A stretch of DNA of 64,000 nt from the NCBI GenBank assembly GCA_016711805.1, contig JADJSH010000012.1, positions 62,001-126,000 of the forward strand, in the 5' to 3' direction. The translations under genes and the position numbers were made by a program. The notes beneath the pieces were generated by a model that saw only the letters and a list, made by a program, of their open reading frames with translations, had not been told where the DNA came from and did not search any database. This DNA is from Bacteroidota bacterium. GTDB lineage: Bacteria; Bacteroidota; Bacteroidia; B-17B0; Aurantibacillaceae. Positions 8,898 to 17,648 of this stretch are shown piece after piece; position 1 is the first letter of the stretch; every line of letters starts with the position of its first letter.

Positions 8898-10151
8898 TTA
8901 TGGTTTGTATTTTTTTACTACAACCGCCGCGTTATGTCCGCCAAAACCAAATGTATTACTAATAGCAACATTAATAGTACGTTTTTGAGCCTTATTAAAC
9001 GTTAAGTTTAATTTCGGGTCAATTTCTGGGTCAACATTCACGTGGTTAATTGTTGGAGGAGCAATATCATTTTGCACCGCTAAAACCGTTGCAATAGCTT
9101 CTACAGCACCAGCAGCACCTAATAAATGGCCTGTCATTGATTTTGTAGAACTGATATTCATTTTATAAGCTTGCTCACCAAAAATATTGGTAATGGCTTT
9201 TAACTCAGCGCCGTCGCCTAATGGCGTACTAGTACCGTGTGTATTAATATAATCTACTTCGTTTGGAGAAATTCCAGCATCTTGTAAGGCACGCTTCATT
9301 ACTAAAGTTGCACCTAAACCTTCTGGATGTGGAGCAGTAATATGGTAAGCGTCTCCGCTCATACCACCACCAATAATTTCCGCATAAATTTTTGCACCAC
9401 GCGCTAAAGCGTGTTCTAATTCTTCTAAAACTAAACAAGCACCACCTTCGCCTAACACAAAACCATCACGTTCCTTATCATAAGGACGAGAAGCTGTTTC
9501 AGGAGTTTCGTTACGAGTACTCATGGCTTGGCAAGCATTAAAACCACCAATACCACTTTCGTTAATAGCCGCTTCAGATCCACCTGTAATAATTGCATTA
9601 GCTCTACCTAAACGAATATAGGTAAAAGCGTCAATTAAAGCAGTTGTTGAAGATGCACAAGCCGAAACGGTTGTGAAGTTTGGTCCTCTAAATCCAAAAC
9701 GGATAGAAATATGCCCAGAGCATATATCAGCAATCATTTTAGGAATAAAGAAAGGGTTGAAACGGGGAGTTCCATCGCCTTTAGCGAAGTTGAAAGTTTC
9801 TGTTTGGAAAGTATCTAAACCTCCAATACCCGAACCCCAAATAACGCCAATTTCATTTTTGTCAATACCTTCTGCATCAAGTCCAGAGTCAGCAACTGCT
9901 TGCACCGAAGCAGCAATTCCGTAATGAGAGAAAGCATCTAAACGTTGAGCTTCTTTTCTATCAAAATAATCTTCTAGTTTAAAACCTTTTACTTCGCAAG
10001 CAAATTTGGTTTTAAATTTAGATGCATCAAAACGTGTAATAGGTGCGGCACCACTAACGCCGTTAATGATATTTGTCCAATAATCGTTAACATTACTGCC
10101 CAAAGGTGTAACAGCACCAAGTCCCGTAACTACTACGCGCTTAAATTGCAT
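8898..10151 (-). CDS. fabF: 3-oxoacyl-[acyl-carrier-protein] synthase II
   Basis: 417 residues, typical for FabF. The catalytic triad is present: Cys165 in TVSACASST, His305 in NTHGTSTPLGD and His342 in MTGHLLGAAG, with the conserved Lys337. It elongates acyl-ACP with malonyl-ACP in fatty acid synthesis, and FabF-type enzymes usually handle longer and unsaturated chains. It lies directly downstream of its carrier-protein gene acpP with a 27-bp gap, and upstream of rnc. Confidence 0.96.
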   Translation of the reverse strand: MQFKRVVVTGLGAVTPLGSNVNDYWTNIINGVSGAAPITRFDASKFKTKFACEVKGFKLEDYFDRKEAQRLDAFSHYGIAASVQAVADSGLDAEGIDKNEIGVIWGSGIGGLDTFQTETFNFAKGDGTPRFNPFFIPKMIADICSGHISIRFGFRGPNFTTVSACASSTTALIDAFTYIRLGRANAIITGGSEAAINESGIGGFNACQAMSTRNETPETASRPYDKERDGFVLGEGGACLVLEELEHALARGAKIYAEIIGGGMSGDAYHITAPHPEGLGATLVMKRALQDAGISPNEVDYINTHGTSTPLGDGAELKAITNIFGEQAYKMNISSTKSMTGHLLGAAGAVEAIATVLAVQNDIAPPTINHVNVDPEIDPKLNLTFNKAQKRTINVAISNTFGFGGHNAAVVVKKYKP

Positions 10152-10178
10152 AAAGAATAATTTTAAAAAAGTAAGTTC

Positions 10179-10418
10179 TTAGTTTTTTGCGTTTGCTTCA
10201 ATATAAGAGATAGCATCTCCTACAGTAGCAATTTTTTCTGCTTGATCGTCTGGAATAGCGATATTAAATTCTTTTTCAAATTCCATGATTAATTCTACTG
10301 TATCTAAAGAATCTGCTCCTAAGTCGTTAGTGAAACTTGCAGTTGGAGTTACTTCTTTTTCTTCTACACCTAATTTATCTACGATGATAGATTTTACTTT
10401 TGATGAAATGTCTGACAT
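10179..10418 (-). CDS. acpP: Acyl carrier protein
   Basis: 79 residues, acidic and helical. Ser37 in LGADSLDTVEL is the 4'-phosphopantetheine attachment site. It carries the growing acyl chain for the fatty acid synthesis enzymes, including FabF encoded next to it. First gene of the acpP-fabF-rnc operon, with a well-matched promoter at 10444-10473. Confidence 0.97.
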   Translation of the reverse strand: MSDISSKVKSIIVDKLGVEEKEVTPTASFTNDLGADSLDTVELIMEFEKEFNIAIPDDQAEKIATVGDAISYIEANAKN

Positions 10419-10443
10419 TGTGTTTTAGTTTTTAAATTCGGGA

Positions 10444-10473
10444 CAAAGATAGTTGTATGAATTAAAAAACAAA
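10444..10473 (-). promoter_or_regulatory. Promoter of acpP-fabF-rnc
   Basis: On the minus strand: TTTG (plus-strand CAAA at 10470-10473), an 18-bp spacer, then TATCTTTG (10451-10444), a perfect match to TAnnTTTG. The leader before the acpP ATG is roughly 20 nt. Confidence 0.75.
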
Positions 10474-10597
10474 AAAAAAAGACATTTAGTAATTAACTGT
10501 TTATCAAACAATTAATCAAAAAACGCCTTTTTTTTACTAACTGATAATGGTAATTCACGCATAAAATGCGGCTTTTTACCATTTTGTTTAATTAAGC

Positions 10598-10906
10598 CTA
10601 AGCCGATTTTTTAATCACACGATGATGATGATGGCGATGAGAAATTGGTCGCACGTTGTTTTTGCCATTTTTTTCATCTTCTTTTTCGTACTTCTTAGCA
10701 ATTTTTAAAATAAAAAAAGCCAATACGCCAATGCCAATTACCCCAGCAATGATAAAAAAACTTGCCTGACTGTCCTTAATAAGGTTATCATAAATTTTAG
10801 TGAAAAAATTTGATGAGCCTTGTGCCTTTGCACAAATTGAGAGCGATAATAGCACAGATGTGAGTAAAATGCCCTTTTTTCCTGAATCTTTAATTGTTGT
10901 TGCCAT
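10598..10906 (-). CDS. Small membrane protein with His-rich tail, unknown function
   Basis: 102 residues. An N-terminal hydrophobic stretch ending in AKAQ looks like a signal peptide, a second membrane segment spans about residues 50-68 (FFIIAGVIGIGVLAFFILKI), and a basic tail includes SHRHHHHRVIKK. The likely topology is a single-span inner-membrane protein with a short cytoplasmic, His-rich tail that might bind metal. No family recognised. It sits divergently from rimP, and an inverted repeat lies just upstream (10923-10965). Confidence 0.65.
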   Translation of the reverse strand: MATTIKDSGKKGILLTSVLLSLSICAKAQGSSNFFTKIYDNLIKDSQASFFIIAGVIGIGVLAFFILKIAKKYEKEDEKNGKNNVRPISHRHHHHRVIKKSA

Positions 10907-10922
10907 AATTTTTAAAAATTAT

Positions 10923-10965
10923 GTTTTTCAATTTAAAGTAGTGGACAATTTATGAATTGAAAAAC
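10923..10965. promoter_or_regulatory. Perfect 11-bp inverted repeat, candidate operator or leader hairpin
   Basis: GTTTTTCAATT (10923-10933) and AATTGAAAAAC (10955-10965) are exact reverse complements separated by 21 bp. It lies 17 bp upstream of the start of the His-rich membrane protein gene and about 70 bp from the rimP promoter. No T-run follows on either strand that would make it an obvious terminator. Confidence 0.4.
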
Positions 10966-11035
10966 GATTAAACGTTAATTTCGGGGTCTCTGATAGATTT
11001 TACGATTAAAGTCATCTTTAGTTTCGTTATTATTA

Positions 11036-11067
11036 TTTGGTTTTTAAGAAAGAAGTGATTATATTTG
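11036..11067 (+). promoter_or_regulatory. Promoter of rimP-nusA-infB
   Basis: TTTG (11036-11039), a 20-bp spacer and TATATTTG (11060-11067) match the Bacteroidota consensus. The predicted transcript starts near 11073, giving a leader of about 55 nt. Confidence 0.7.
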
Positions 11068-11096
11068 TACCCGAAAATTAGATGATAGAAAAGATG

Positions 11097-11122
11097 AGGG
11101 ACCGATAAGTCCCTTTTTATTT
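11097..11122 (+). terminator. Terminator-like hairpin in the rimP leader, candidate attenuator
   Basis: Stem AGGGAC (11097-11102), 6-nt loop and GTCCCT (11109-11114) followed directly by a T-rich run (to 11122), all between the promoter and the rimP ATG at 11130. Its position inside the transcript of the nusA operon is unusual for a simple terminator. Confidence 0.5.
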
Positions 11123-11129
11123 TACCAAA

Positions 11130-11594
11130 ATGATAAAAAAAGAAACAATAGTTAACCTAATCAATGAGCATTTTGCTGGTACTGACAAGTTTTTGGTAGA
11201 CGTAAAAATATTGAAAGGAAGTGTGATTGAAATTTATATTGATGCGCCAAACCATATTTTAATTGCCGACTGCGTTGAATTAAGCAGATTTGTAGAAGGT
11301 AATTTAGATAGAGAAAAAGAAGATTTTGAATTGCAAGTATCTTCGCCAGGAGCAACAGAAGCTTTTAAGGTAGTAGCACAATATAAGAAGTACGTAGGCA
11401 CAAAAGTAAAAACAGTAACTAAAGAAGGAATTAAGCACGAAGGAACATTAATGAGTGCTGACGACAATGGATTTGTGATTGAAGAAACCAGAAGAGAGAA
11501 AAAACCAGTAGGAAAAGGAAATCATACCGTAGTAGAAAATATAACGCTAACATATAATCAAACAAAAGAAACAAAATCAGTATTACCATTTTAA
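11130..11594 (+). CDS. rimP: Ribosome maturation factor RimP
   Basis: 154 residues, matching the family length of about 150. The N-terminal alpha/beta domain contains the family segment EDFELQVSSPG, and the C-terminal SH3-like barrel contains YVGTKVKTVTKEGIKHEGTL. It assists late assembly of the 30S subunit. It is the first gene of rimP-nusA-infB, with nusA starting 12 bp downstream. The ATG follows a T-rich leader hairpin. Confidence 0.93.
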   Translation: MIKKETIVNLINEHFAGTDKFLVDVKILKGSVIEIYIDAPNHILIADCVELSRFVEGNLDREKEDFELQVSSPGATEAFKVVAQYKKYVGTKVKTVTKEGIKHEGTLMSADDNGFVIEETRREKKPVGKGNHTVVENITLTYNQTKETKSVLPF

Positions 11595-11606
11595 AAAAAC
11601 AAAACA

Positions 11607-12869
11607 ATGGAAAGTGTAAATTTAATTGAATCATTCTCGTTATTTAAAGAAGACAAAAACATTGATCGCGCAACGTTAATGAGCATCATCGAAGATGTAT
11701 TTCGTGCTATGTTAATCAAAAAATATGGCTCAGATAAAAACTTTGATATTATCGTAAACCCTGATAAAGGAGATATCGAAATTTATAAAAACAGAACCAT
11801 TGTTGACGATGAGTTTGCTGAAGATTCGTTTGATTATGATCCAAATAAACATATCAGTTTAACAGATGCTCATAAAATTGAACCTGATTTCGAAATCGGT
11901 GAAGAGGTTACTGAGTTAGTAAAATTAGATGAAATTGGTCGTCGTAATGTATTATCAGTTCGTCAAAATTTAGTTCAAAAAATTCTTGAATTAGAAAAAA
12001 CAAGTATTTATAACAAATACAAAGAGCGTGTTGGTGATATTATCAACGCTGAGGTTTACCAAGTTTGGAAAAAAGAAATTATGTTGTTGGATGATGAAGG
12101 CAACGAATTATTATTGCCAAAAACAGAACAAATTCCTTCTGATTTCTTCAAAAAAGGAGATTCTGTAAAAGCTGTAGTATATAAAGTAGAATTAAAAAAC
12201 GGAACACCTTCAGTAATCATGTCTCGTACAGCGCCTACTTTCTTAGAGCGTTTATTTGAAATGGAAGTTCCTGAAGTATTTGATGGTTTAATCACTATCA
12301 AGAAAATTGTTCGTGAACCAGGTGAAAGAGCTAAAGTAGCTGTTGAATCTTATGATGATAGAATTGATCCGGTTGGTGCTTGTGTTGGTATGAAAGGTTC
12401 TCGTATTCACGGTATTGTTCGTGAATTAAAAAATGAAAATATTGACGTAATTAATTATACATCAAACGCTCAATTATTAATTCAACGTTCATTAAGCCCA
12501 GCAAAAGTAACTTCGGTTAAATTAAACGAAGAAACTAAACGTGCTGAGGTATTTTTAAAACCTGATCAAATCTCTTTAGCAATTGGTAAAGGTGGTTTCA
12601 ATATTAAATTAGCTGGTAAATTAACTGGATACGAAATTGATGTATTCCGTGATAATGATGAAGCAGTAGTTGATATTGATGACGTTGACTTGGTAGAATT
12701 CTCTGATGAGATTGAAGAATCAGTAATTAATGCATTACAAGCAATTGGTTGCGATACAGCAAAATCAGTATTAGAATTAGACGTTGCAGATTTAGTTCGT
12801 AGAACAGGATTAACGGAAGATGTGATTGAAGATGTGAAACAAGTGTTACAATCTGAGTTCGAAGATTAA
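11607..12869 (+). CDS. nusA: Transcription termination/antitermination factor NusA
   Basis: 420 residues. In order: N-terminal RNA-polymerase-binding domain (about 1-125), S1 domain (about 130-200), and two KH domains with the signatures CVGMKGSRIHGIVREL and AIGKGGFNIKLAGKL. A short helix-hairpin-helix-like end follows (about 360-420). It binds RNA polymerase and nascent RNA and modulates pausing, termination and antitermination. In other bacteria NusA feeds back on its own operon; the leader hairpin at 11097-11122 would allow that here, but this is inference. Confidence 0.96.
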   Translation: MESVNLIESFSLFKEDKNIDRATLMSIIEDVFRAMLIKKYGSDKNFDIIVNPDKGDIEIYKNRTIVDDEFAEDSFDYDPNKHISLTDAHKIEPDFEIGEEVTELVKLDEIGRRNVLSVRQNLVQKILELEKTSIYNKYKERVGDIINAEVYQVWKKEIMLLDDEGNELLLPKTEQIPSDFFKKGDSVKAVVYKVELKNGTPSVIMSRTAPTFLERLFEMEVPEVFDGLITIKKIVREPGERAKVAVESYDDRIDPVGACVGMKGSRIHGIVRELKNENIDVINYTSNAQLLIQRSLSPAKVTSVKLNEETKRAEVFLKPDQISLAIGKGGFNIKLAGKLTGYEIDVFRDNDEAVVDIDDVDLVEFSDEIEESVINALQAIGCDTAKSVLELDVADLVRRTGLTEDVIEDVKQVLQSEFED

Positions 12870-12953
12870 TAGATTGTTAAGATTGAAGAGTTAGCTTTCT
12901 TTTAGTTAAATAAAAAAGCAATTTTGATACATAAAAAAGACGAGGAATAAAGT

Positions 12954-15803
12954 ATGTCAGACGTAAAAACAATGCGATTAAGTAAAGTAGCTAAAGAATT
13001 TAATTTATCCTTAGGGAAAATTACTGAATTCTTGGCTTCAAAAGGTCGCCCGGTAGAAAACAATCCCAACGCCAAAATTGGCGATGAAGAATATTCTTTA
13101 TTATCTAAAGAGTTTTCGGGAGATAAGTCTGCCAAAGAAGAAGCTCAAACAGTGGGCCTCAATCTTAACAAATTAAAACGCGAGTCGTTAATTGTAGAAG
13201 ATGTGAAGGCTATTAAAGCTAAAGAGCTAGAAGAGCAACGCGAAAGAGAATTAGCTGCCGCTGCCGCTCAAAAAGCAGCTGATGAAAAAAGAAAAGCAGA
13301 AGAAGCGAAAGCAGAAGCTGAGAGAATGGCTAAATTGGTTACGCCAGTTGAAAAAACTGAATCAACAGATAGTACTTCAATGGTCACTGGACCTAAGGTT
13401 TTAGGTAAAATGGACTTGAGCGCCTTAAACCAAAAAACCAAACCAGATAAAAAATCTAAAAAAGATAAGGAAGAAGAGAAGGCAGCAGAGGAAAAAGCGA
13501 CGAAAGCAACTAAAGGTAAAAAGAAAAAAGAAGAAGAAGTAGTTGAAGAAGTAAAACCTGTTGTTACTGAAACGCCTGTTGCTCCTGTTGAAGAACTAGA
13601 AGAACAAAAAGAGGTATTTCACGAAACGGTTTATCAAAAGTTAGAAGGACCAAAAATTATGGGTAAAATCGAATTACCTGTAATTAAAGAAGTTAAAAAA
13701 GGCGGTGCACCAAATACAGCTGCTGGAAATGCGGCGGATAAGAAAAAGCGCAAGCGTATTCGTAAAGGTGGCATGAGCCAAGAAGAAATTAAAAAAGTAG
13801 GTACTGAGCAAGCTCAGATAGCAAAAGATAGAGCCAAAGAAAAATATGGCGATCCTCGTGCTAAAAAACCAGCTACTCGCGAAGCTCGTCCAGCATTAAC
13901 AGATGTTGAAATTCAAGCGCAAATAAAAGAAACATTAGCTCGTTTAAGCAGCAAGGGTTCAAAATCTAAAACATCAAAATACCGTAGAGATAAACGTGAT
14001 GATGTGAGAGAGAAAATGGCTGATGAACAAGAGGCTTCAGATTTAGAAAAGAAAACATTAAAAGTTACTGAATTCGTTTCTGCTAATCAATTAGCACAAA
14101 TGATGAATGTTTCTGTCACGCAAATTATTTCTACTTGTATGAGCTTAGGAATGTTTGTATCTATCAATCAACGTTTAGATGCTGAAACTTTAGCAATTGT
14201 AGCTGAAGAGTTTGGATATAAAACAGAGTTTGTAAGTGTAGAGGTTCAAGAAGCGATTGAAGAGCAAGAAGCAGAAGATCCTAATGATTTAGTAGAACGT
14301 CCGCCAATTGTTACAATCATGGGTCACGTTGATCATGGTAAAACATCATTGTTAGATTATATTCGTAAATCAAATGTAATTGCAGGTGAGGCTGGTGGAA
14401 TTACGCAGCATATTGGTAGTTATAATGTGAAAATGGAAAGCGGTAAATCGGTTACATTTTTAGATACTCCTGGTCACGAAGCCTTTACTGCGATGCGTGC
14501 ACGTGGTGCTAAGGTAACCGACGTTGTAATTATTGTGGTTGCCGCTGATGATAGCGTGATGCCTCAAACAAAAGAGGCGATTAACCATGCTCAAGCAGCG
14601 GGTGTGCCAATGATTATTGCCATTAACAAGATTGATAAGCCAGGAGCAAATCCTGATAAAATCCGCGAAGCTTTATCTGCTATGAATATCTTAGTAGAAG
14701 AGTGGGGTGGTAAAGTTCAATGTCAAGAGATCTCAGCTAAAATGGGAAAAAACATTGACTTATTATTAGAGAAAGTCGTTTTAGAAGCAGAGATATTAGA
14801 GTTAAAAGCGAATCCAAATGCAAAAGCATCAGGGTCTGTTATTGAAGCAAAATTAGATAAAGGACGTGGACACGTTGTAGATATTATCGTTCAAAAAGGA
14901 ACGATGCGCGTTGGAGATATCGTTGTAGCAGGTTGTTACAGCGGTAGAGTAAAAGCAATGACTAACGAGCATGGATTAAATGTAAAAGAAGCAGGTCCTT
15001 CGATGCCAGTTCAATTATTAGGTTTAAATGGAGCGCCTACAGCAGGTGATAAATTTAACGTAATGAGTGATGAGCGTGAAGCACGTGAATTAGCAAACAA
15101 ACGCTTACAGTTGCAACGTGAACAAGGTATCCGTACACAAAAACATATTACATTGGATGAGATAGGACGTCGTTTAGCAATAGGCGATTTCAAGGAATTA
15201 AATGTTATTGTTAAGGGTGATGTGGATGGTTCTATTGAAGCCTTATCCGATTCATTATTAAAATTATCTACTGAAAAAATTCAAGTTAACATCATTCATA
15301 AATCAGTTGGTGCTATCAGCGAAACAGATGTTATGTTAGCAAGTGCATCAAATGCTATTATCGTTGGTTTCCAAGTTCGTCCTTCGGTTACCGCGCGCAA
15401 ATTAGCAGAAACTGAAGAAATTGACATCCGTTTATATTCAATTATTTACGATGCAATTAACGAAGTGAAAGCGGCAATGGAAGGAATGTTAGCTCCTGAA
15501 TTTGAAGAGAAAATTGTATGTAACATTGTTGTTCGTGAAGTATTTAATATCACTAAAGTTGGAACCATTGCAGGTGCTTATGTACTAGATGGTAAGGTAA
15601 TGCGTAACACTAAAGTTCGCGTTATTCGTGATGGTATTGTTTTATTTACAGGTGGATTAGGCTCATTAAAACGCTTTAAAGACGATGTAAAAGAAGTAAC
15701 TGCTAACTACGAATGTGGTTTAAATATTGATGGCTTTGATGATATTAAAGTAGATGATATCATTGAAGGTTACGATATGGTTGAGATTAAAGCGAAGCTT
15801 TAA
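12954..15803 (+). CDS. infB: Translation initiation factor IF-2
   Basis: 949 residues. An N-terminal IF2-N helix (about 1-50) is followed by a long charged, Lys/Glu/Ala-rich linker (about 80-370) and a second IF2-N segment. The GTPase domain carries G1 GHVDHGKT (from residue 457), GITQHIG, DTPGHEAF and NKID. Beta-barrel domains that bind initiator tRNA make up the C-terminal part. It delivers fMet-tRNA to the 30S subunit and promotes subunit joining. An 84-bp gap follows nusA. The start codon MSDVKTMRLSKVAKEF fits family starts. Confidence 0.97.
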   Translation: MSDVKTMRLSKVAKEFNLSLGKITEFLASKGRPVENNPNAKIGDEEYSLLSKEFSGDKSAKEEAQTVGLNLNKLKRESLIVEDVKAIKAKELEEQRERELAAAAAQKAADEKRKAEEAKAEAERMAKLVTPVEKTESTDSTSMVTGPKVLGKMDLSALNQKTKPDKKSKKDKEEEKAAEEKATKATKGKKKKEEEVVEEVKPVVTETPVAPVEELEEQKEVFHETVYQKLEGPKIMGKIELPVIKEVKKGGAPNTAAGNAADKKKRKRIRKGGMSQEEIKKVGTEQAQIAKDRAKEKYGDPRAKKPATREARPALTDVEIQAQIKETLARLSSKGSKSKTSKYRRDKRDDVREKMADEQEASDLEKKTLKVTEFVSANQLAQMMNVSVTQIISTCMSLGMFVSINQRLDAETLAIVAEEFGYKTEFVSVEVQEAIEEQEAEDPNDLVERPPIVTIMGHVDHGKTSLLDYIRKSNVIAGEAGGITQHIGSYNVKMESGKSVTFLDTPGHEAFTAMRARGAKVTDVVIIVVAADDSVMPQTKEAINHAQAAGVPMIIAINKIDKPGANPDKIREALSAMNILVEEWGGKVQCQEISAKMGKNIDLLLEKVVLEAEILELKANPNAKASGSVIEAKLDKGRGHVVDIIVQKGTMRVGDIVVAGCYSGRVKAMTNEHGLNVKEAGPSMPVQLLGLNGAPTAGDKFNVMSDEREARELANKRLQLQREQGIRTQKHITLDEIGRRLAIGDFKELNVIVKGDVDGSIEALSDSLLKLSTEKIQVNIIHKSVGAISETDVMLASASNAIIVGFQVRPSVTARKLAETEEIDIRLYSIIYDAINEVKAAMEGMLAPEFEEKIVCNIVVREVFNITKVGTIAGAYVLDGKVMRNTKVRVIRDGIVLFTGGLGSLKRFKDDVKEVTANYECGLNIDGFDDIKVDDIIEGYDMVEIKAKL

Positions 15804-15889
15804 ATTACGATTTACGAAGTTTGAAGTACGAATGAAGAAATAGAGTTAACGTTTTCGTTACTCCAAATTCGTAATTCTCCCTTCGCAAT

Positions 15890-15963
15890 GGGGGATTAGC
15901 TCATTTGGCTAGAGCGCTTCGCTGGCAGTGAAGAGGTGATCGGTTCGAATCCGATATTCTCCA
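15890..15963 (+). tRNA. tRNA-Ala (anticodon GGC)
   Basis: A complete cloverleaf can be drawn. Acceptor GGGGGAT pairs with ATTCTCC, the D arm begins GCTC, and the anticodon loop CTGGCAG gives anticodon GGC. The T arm is ATCGG-TTCGAAT-CCGAT, with discriminator A73. The G3-U70 wobble pair, the main identity element of tRNA-Ala, is present. CCA is not encoded. A strong terminator follows at 15974-16004. The 86 bp between infB and this tRNA contain short, degenerate TTACGAA-like repeats but no gene. Confidence 0.95.
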
Positions 15964-15973
15964 CGTATATTAC

Positions 15974-16004
15974 AAAAGTCAGAAGTTTACTTCTGACTTT
16001 TTTG
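15974..16004 (+). terminator. Terminator after tRNA-Ala
   Basis: Thirteen-base perfect stem AAAAGTCAGAAGT (15974-15986) pairs with ACTTCTGACTTTT (15989-16001) with a 2-nt loop in the drawn form, followed by T residues. Confidence 0.85.
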
Positions 16005-16033
16005 ATTTATATTTGATTAAATCAATACACTCC

Positions 16034-16747
16034 ATGTATAATATTATTTCATTCTGTTTATTTAGTTTTATACTATTGTTTTATTCGTGTAACGAAAGCG
16101 AATTAGTTAAAAATACGAACATAATTTCTACTACAGACTCAACTTACTATATTGATAGCCTCCCATCTCAGAGTTCTTTAATAGAATCTAATAATGAAAA
16201 TAATGACACTTTAAAGTTAGATTTTGATGATTTTCAAATTAAATTTCCGCATTTAAATACCTTTTCAAATAACGAGATTTCAATAAAAGATACAACGGAA
16301 TTGTTTCTAGATCTGGAGTCTACGTTAGATACTTTTTTAATTTATTGGAAAAATGAAAAAATGATTTCACACTCAATTAAAGAGCAATATCAAACCGTAC
16401 TGTCTGTGCAGGATGAAGGACCTCATATCGAACTTTATGAATGGAAAAATTATAAATCGGAATGGGCGGATGTAGATAGCATTTTTAGTAACGTTTTTTT
16501 AGTAAGAAAAATCACCGAAGAAGAATCTAGTCATTTTCCGAAATTTACAAAGCAAGAATTAGTGTCTTATTTGACTTTAAATGTTGATGAAAATTGGGCA
16601 AATAAAATTAGTAACCCAGAAGTTGGAAAATGGACTGAGTATTTTTGGATTGGTGTTGGAATAAGAAGAATTTCTATAAAAATTATATTGAATAACGGAT
16701 TAGAAATAACAAAATTGTTAATTATCTATCCTCCCATGGGCTGTTAG
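16034..16747 (+). CDS. Lipoprotein of unknown function
   Basis: 237 residues from the ATG at 16034. A TTG at 16013 would add seven residues in front of the signal peptide and overlaps the tRNA terminator region, so the ATG is preferred. The lipobox LFYSC predicts a lipidated Cys. After a Ser/Asn/Asp-rich linker the mature domain is acidic with several Trp residues (ENWANKI, KWTEYFWIG). Not a family I recognise. Monocistronic in appearance. Confidence 0.65.
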   Translation: MYNIISFCLFSFILLFYSCNESELVKNTNIISTTDSTYYIDSLPSQSSLIESNNENNDTLKLDFDDFQIKFPHLNTFSNNEISIKDTTELFLDLESTLDTFLIYWKNEKMISHSIKEQYQTVLSVQDEGPHIELYEWKNYKSEWADVDSIFSNVFLVRKITEEESSHFPKFTKQELVSYLTLNVDENWANKISNPEVGKWTEYFWIGVGIRRISIKIILNNGLEITKLLIIYPPMGC

Positions 16748-16899
16748 TAAAATACACGATCTATCTAATCAACGCATTATCAAAAAGCCGTTTTTTATAT
16801 ATTTATTTTCAATCTGGCTAATTAACACAATTTAAGATGAATTACCTCTAATATTTGCCGTATTTCGGTTAAAAGTGTAAATTCGTGACTCTTAAAACT

Positions 16900-17646
16900 A
16901 TGAGCTTAGTCGAGCAAATAAATAAACAAAATGTGCCACAACATATCGCCATTATTATGGATGGTAATGGGCGTTGGGCTAAGCAGCAAGGCGAAAACAG
17001 AATTTATGGACATTACGAAGGCGTTAATTCGGTAAGAGCCGTGGTTGAAGCTGCTGGAGAAGTGGGTGTTAAATACATCACACTTTACGCTTTTAGTACC
17101 GAAAATTGGAACCGTCCAAAAGAAGAAGTAGATGCATTAATGGAATTATTAGTTTCTACTATTAGTGCAGAAACACCACAGTTAAATAAAAAGAATGTTC
17201 GTTTACAAGCTATCGGTAACTTAAATAGTTTGCCACCAGCTTGTTTGGAAGAATTAAATGAATCTATCGAATTAACTTCAAAAAACACAGGATTAACATT
17301 AGTGTTAGCGTTGAGCTATTCAGCTAAATGGGAATTAATAGATGCCGTAAAACAAATAGCTACTCAAGTGAAAAATGGTAGTTTAGCCATTGAAGATATT
17401 AGTGAAAAACATTTTGAGCAAGGGCTTTGTACTAAAAATATTCCAGACCCTGAATTAATGATTCGTACAAGCGGAGAACACCGAATTAGTAATTTTTTAT
17501 TATGGCAGTTAGCTTATGCTGAATTTTATTTTACAGAGAAGTTGTGGCCAGATTTCCGAAAAGATGACCTATACGAAGCTATTTTAAATTACCAAAACCG
17601 AGAACGTCGCTTCGGAAAAACCAGCGAACAATTAACTCAACCTTAA
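16900..17646 (+). CDS. uppS: Isoprenyl transferase (undecaprenyl diphosphate synthase)
   Basis: 248 residues from the ATG at 16900. A GTG at 16885 would add five residues with no support. The cis-prenyltransferase signature MDGNGRWA contains catalytic Asp21, and the conserved YAFSTENW, RTSGEHRISNFLLWQ and Y.E.YF-like segments (YAEFYFTEKLWPDF) follow. It condenses isopentenyl diphosphate onto farnesyl diphosphate to make the C55 lipid carrier for peptidoglycan and surface glycans. The stop lies 2 bp before bamA, so it leads the envelope operon uppS-bamA-ompH-ompH. Confidence 0.95.
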   Translation: MSLVEQINKQNVPQHIAIIMDGNGRWAKQQGENRIYGHYEGVNSVRAVVEAAGEVGVKYITLYAFSTENWNRPKEEVDALMELLVSTISAETPQLNKKNVRLQAIGNLNSLPPACLEELNESIELTSKNTGLTLVLALSYSAKWELIDAVKQIATQVKNGSLAIEDISEKHFEQGLCTKNIPDPELMIRTSGEHRISNFLLWQLAYAEFYFTEKLWPDFRKDDLYEAILNYQNRERRFGKTSEQLTQP

Positions 17647-17648
17647 TA

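Noticed and set aside
15804..15889. Promoter or small RNA between infB and tRNA-Ala
   Set aside because: Contains only short degenerate TTACGAA-like repeats; no TAnnTTTG box or stable hairpin that I trust.
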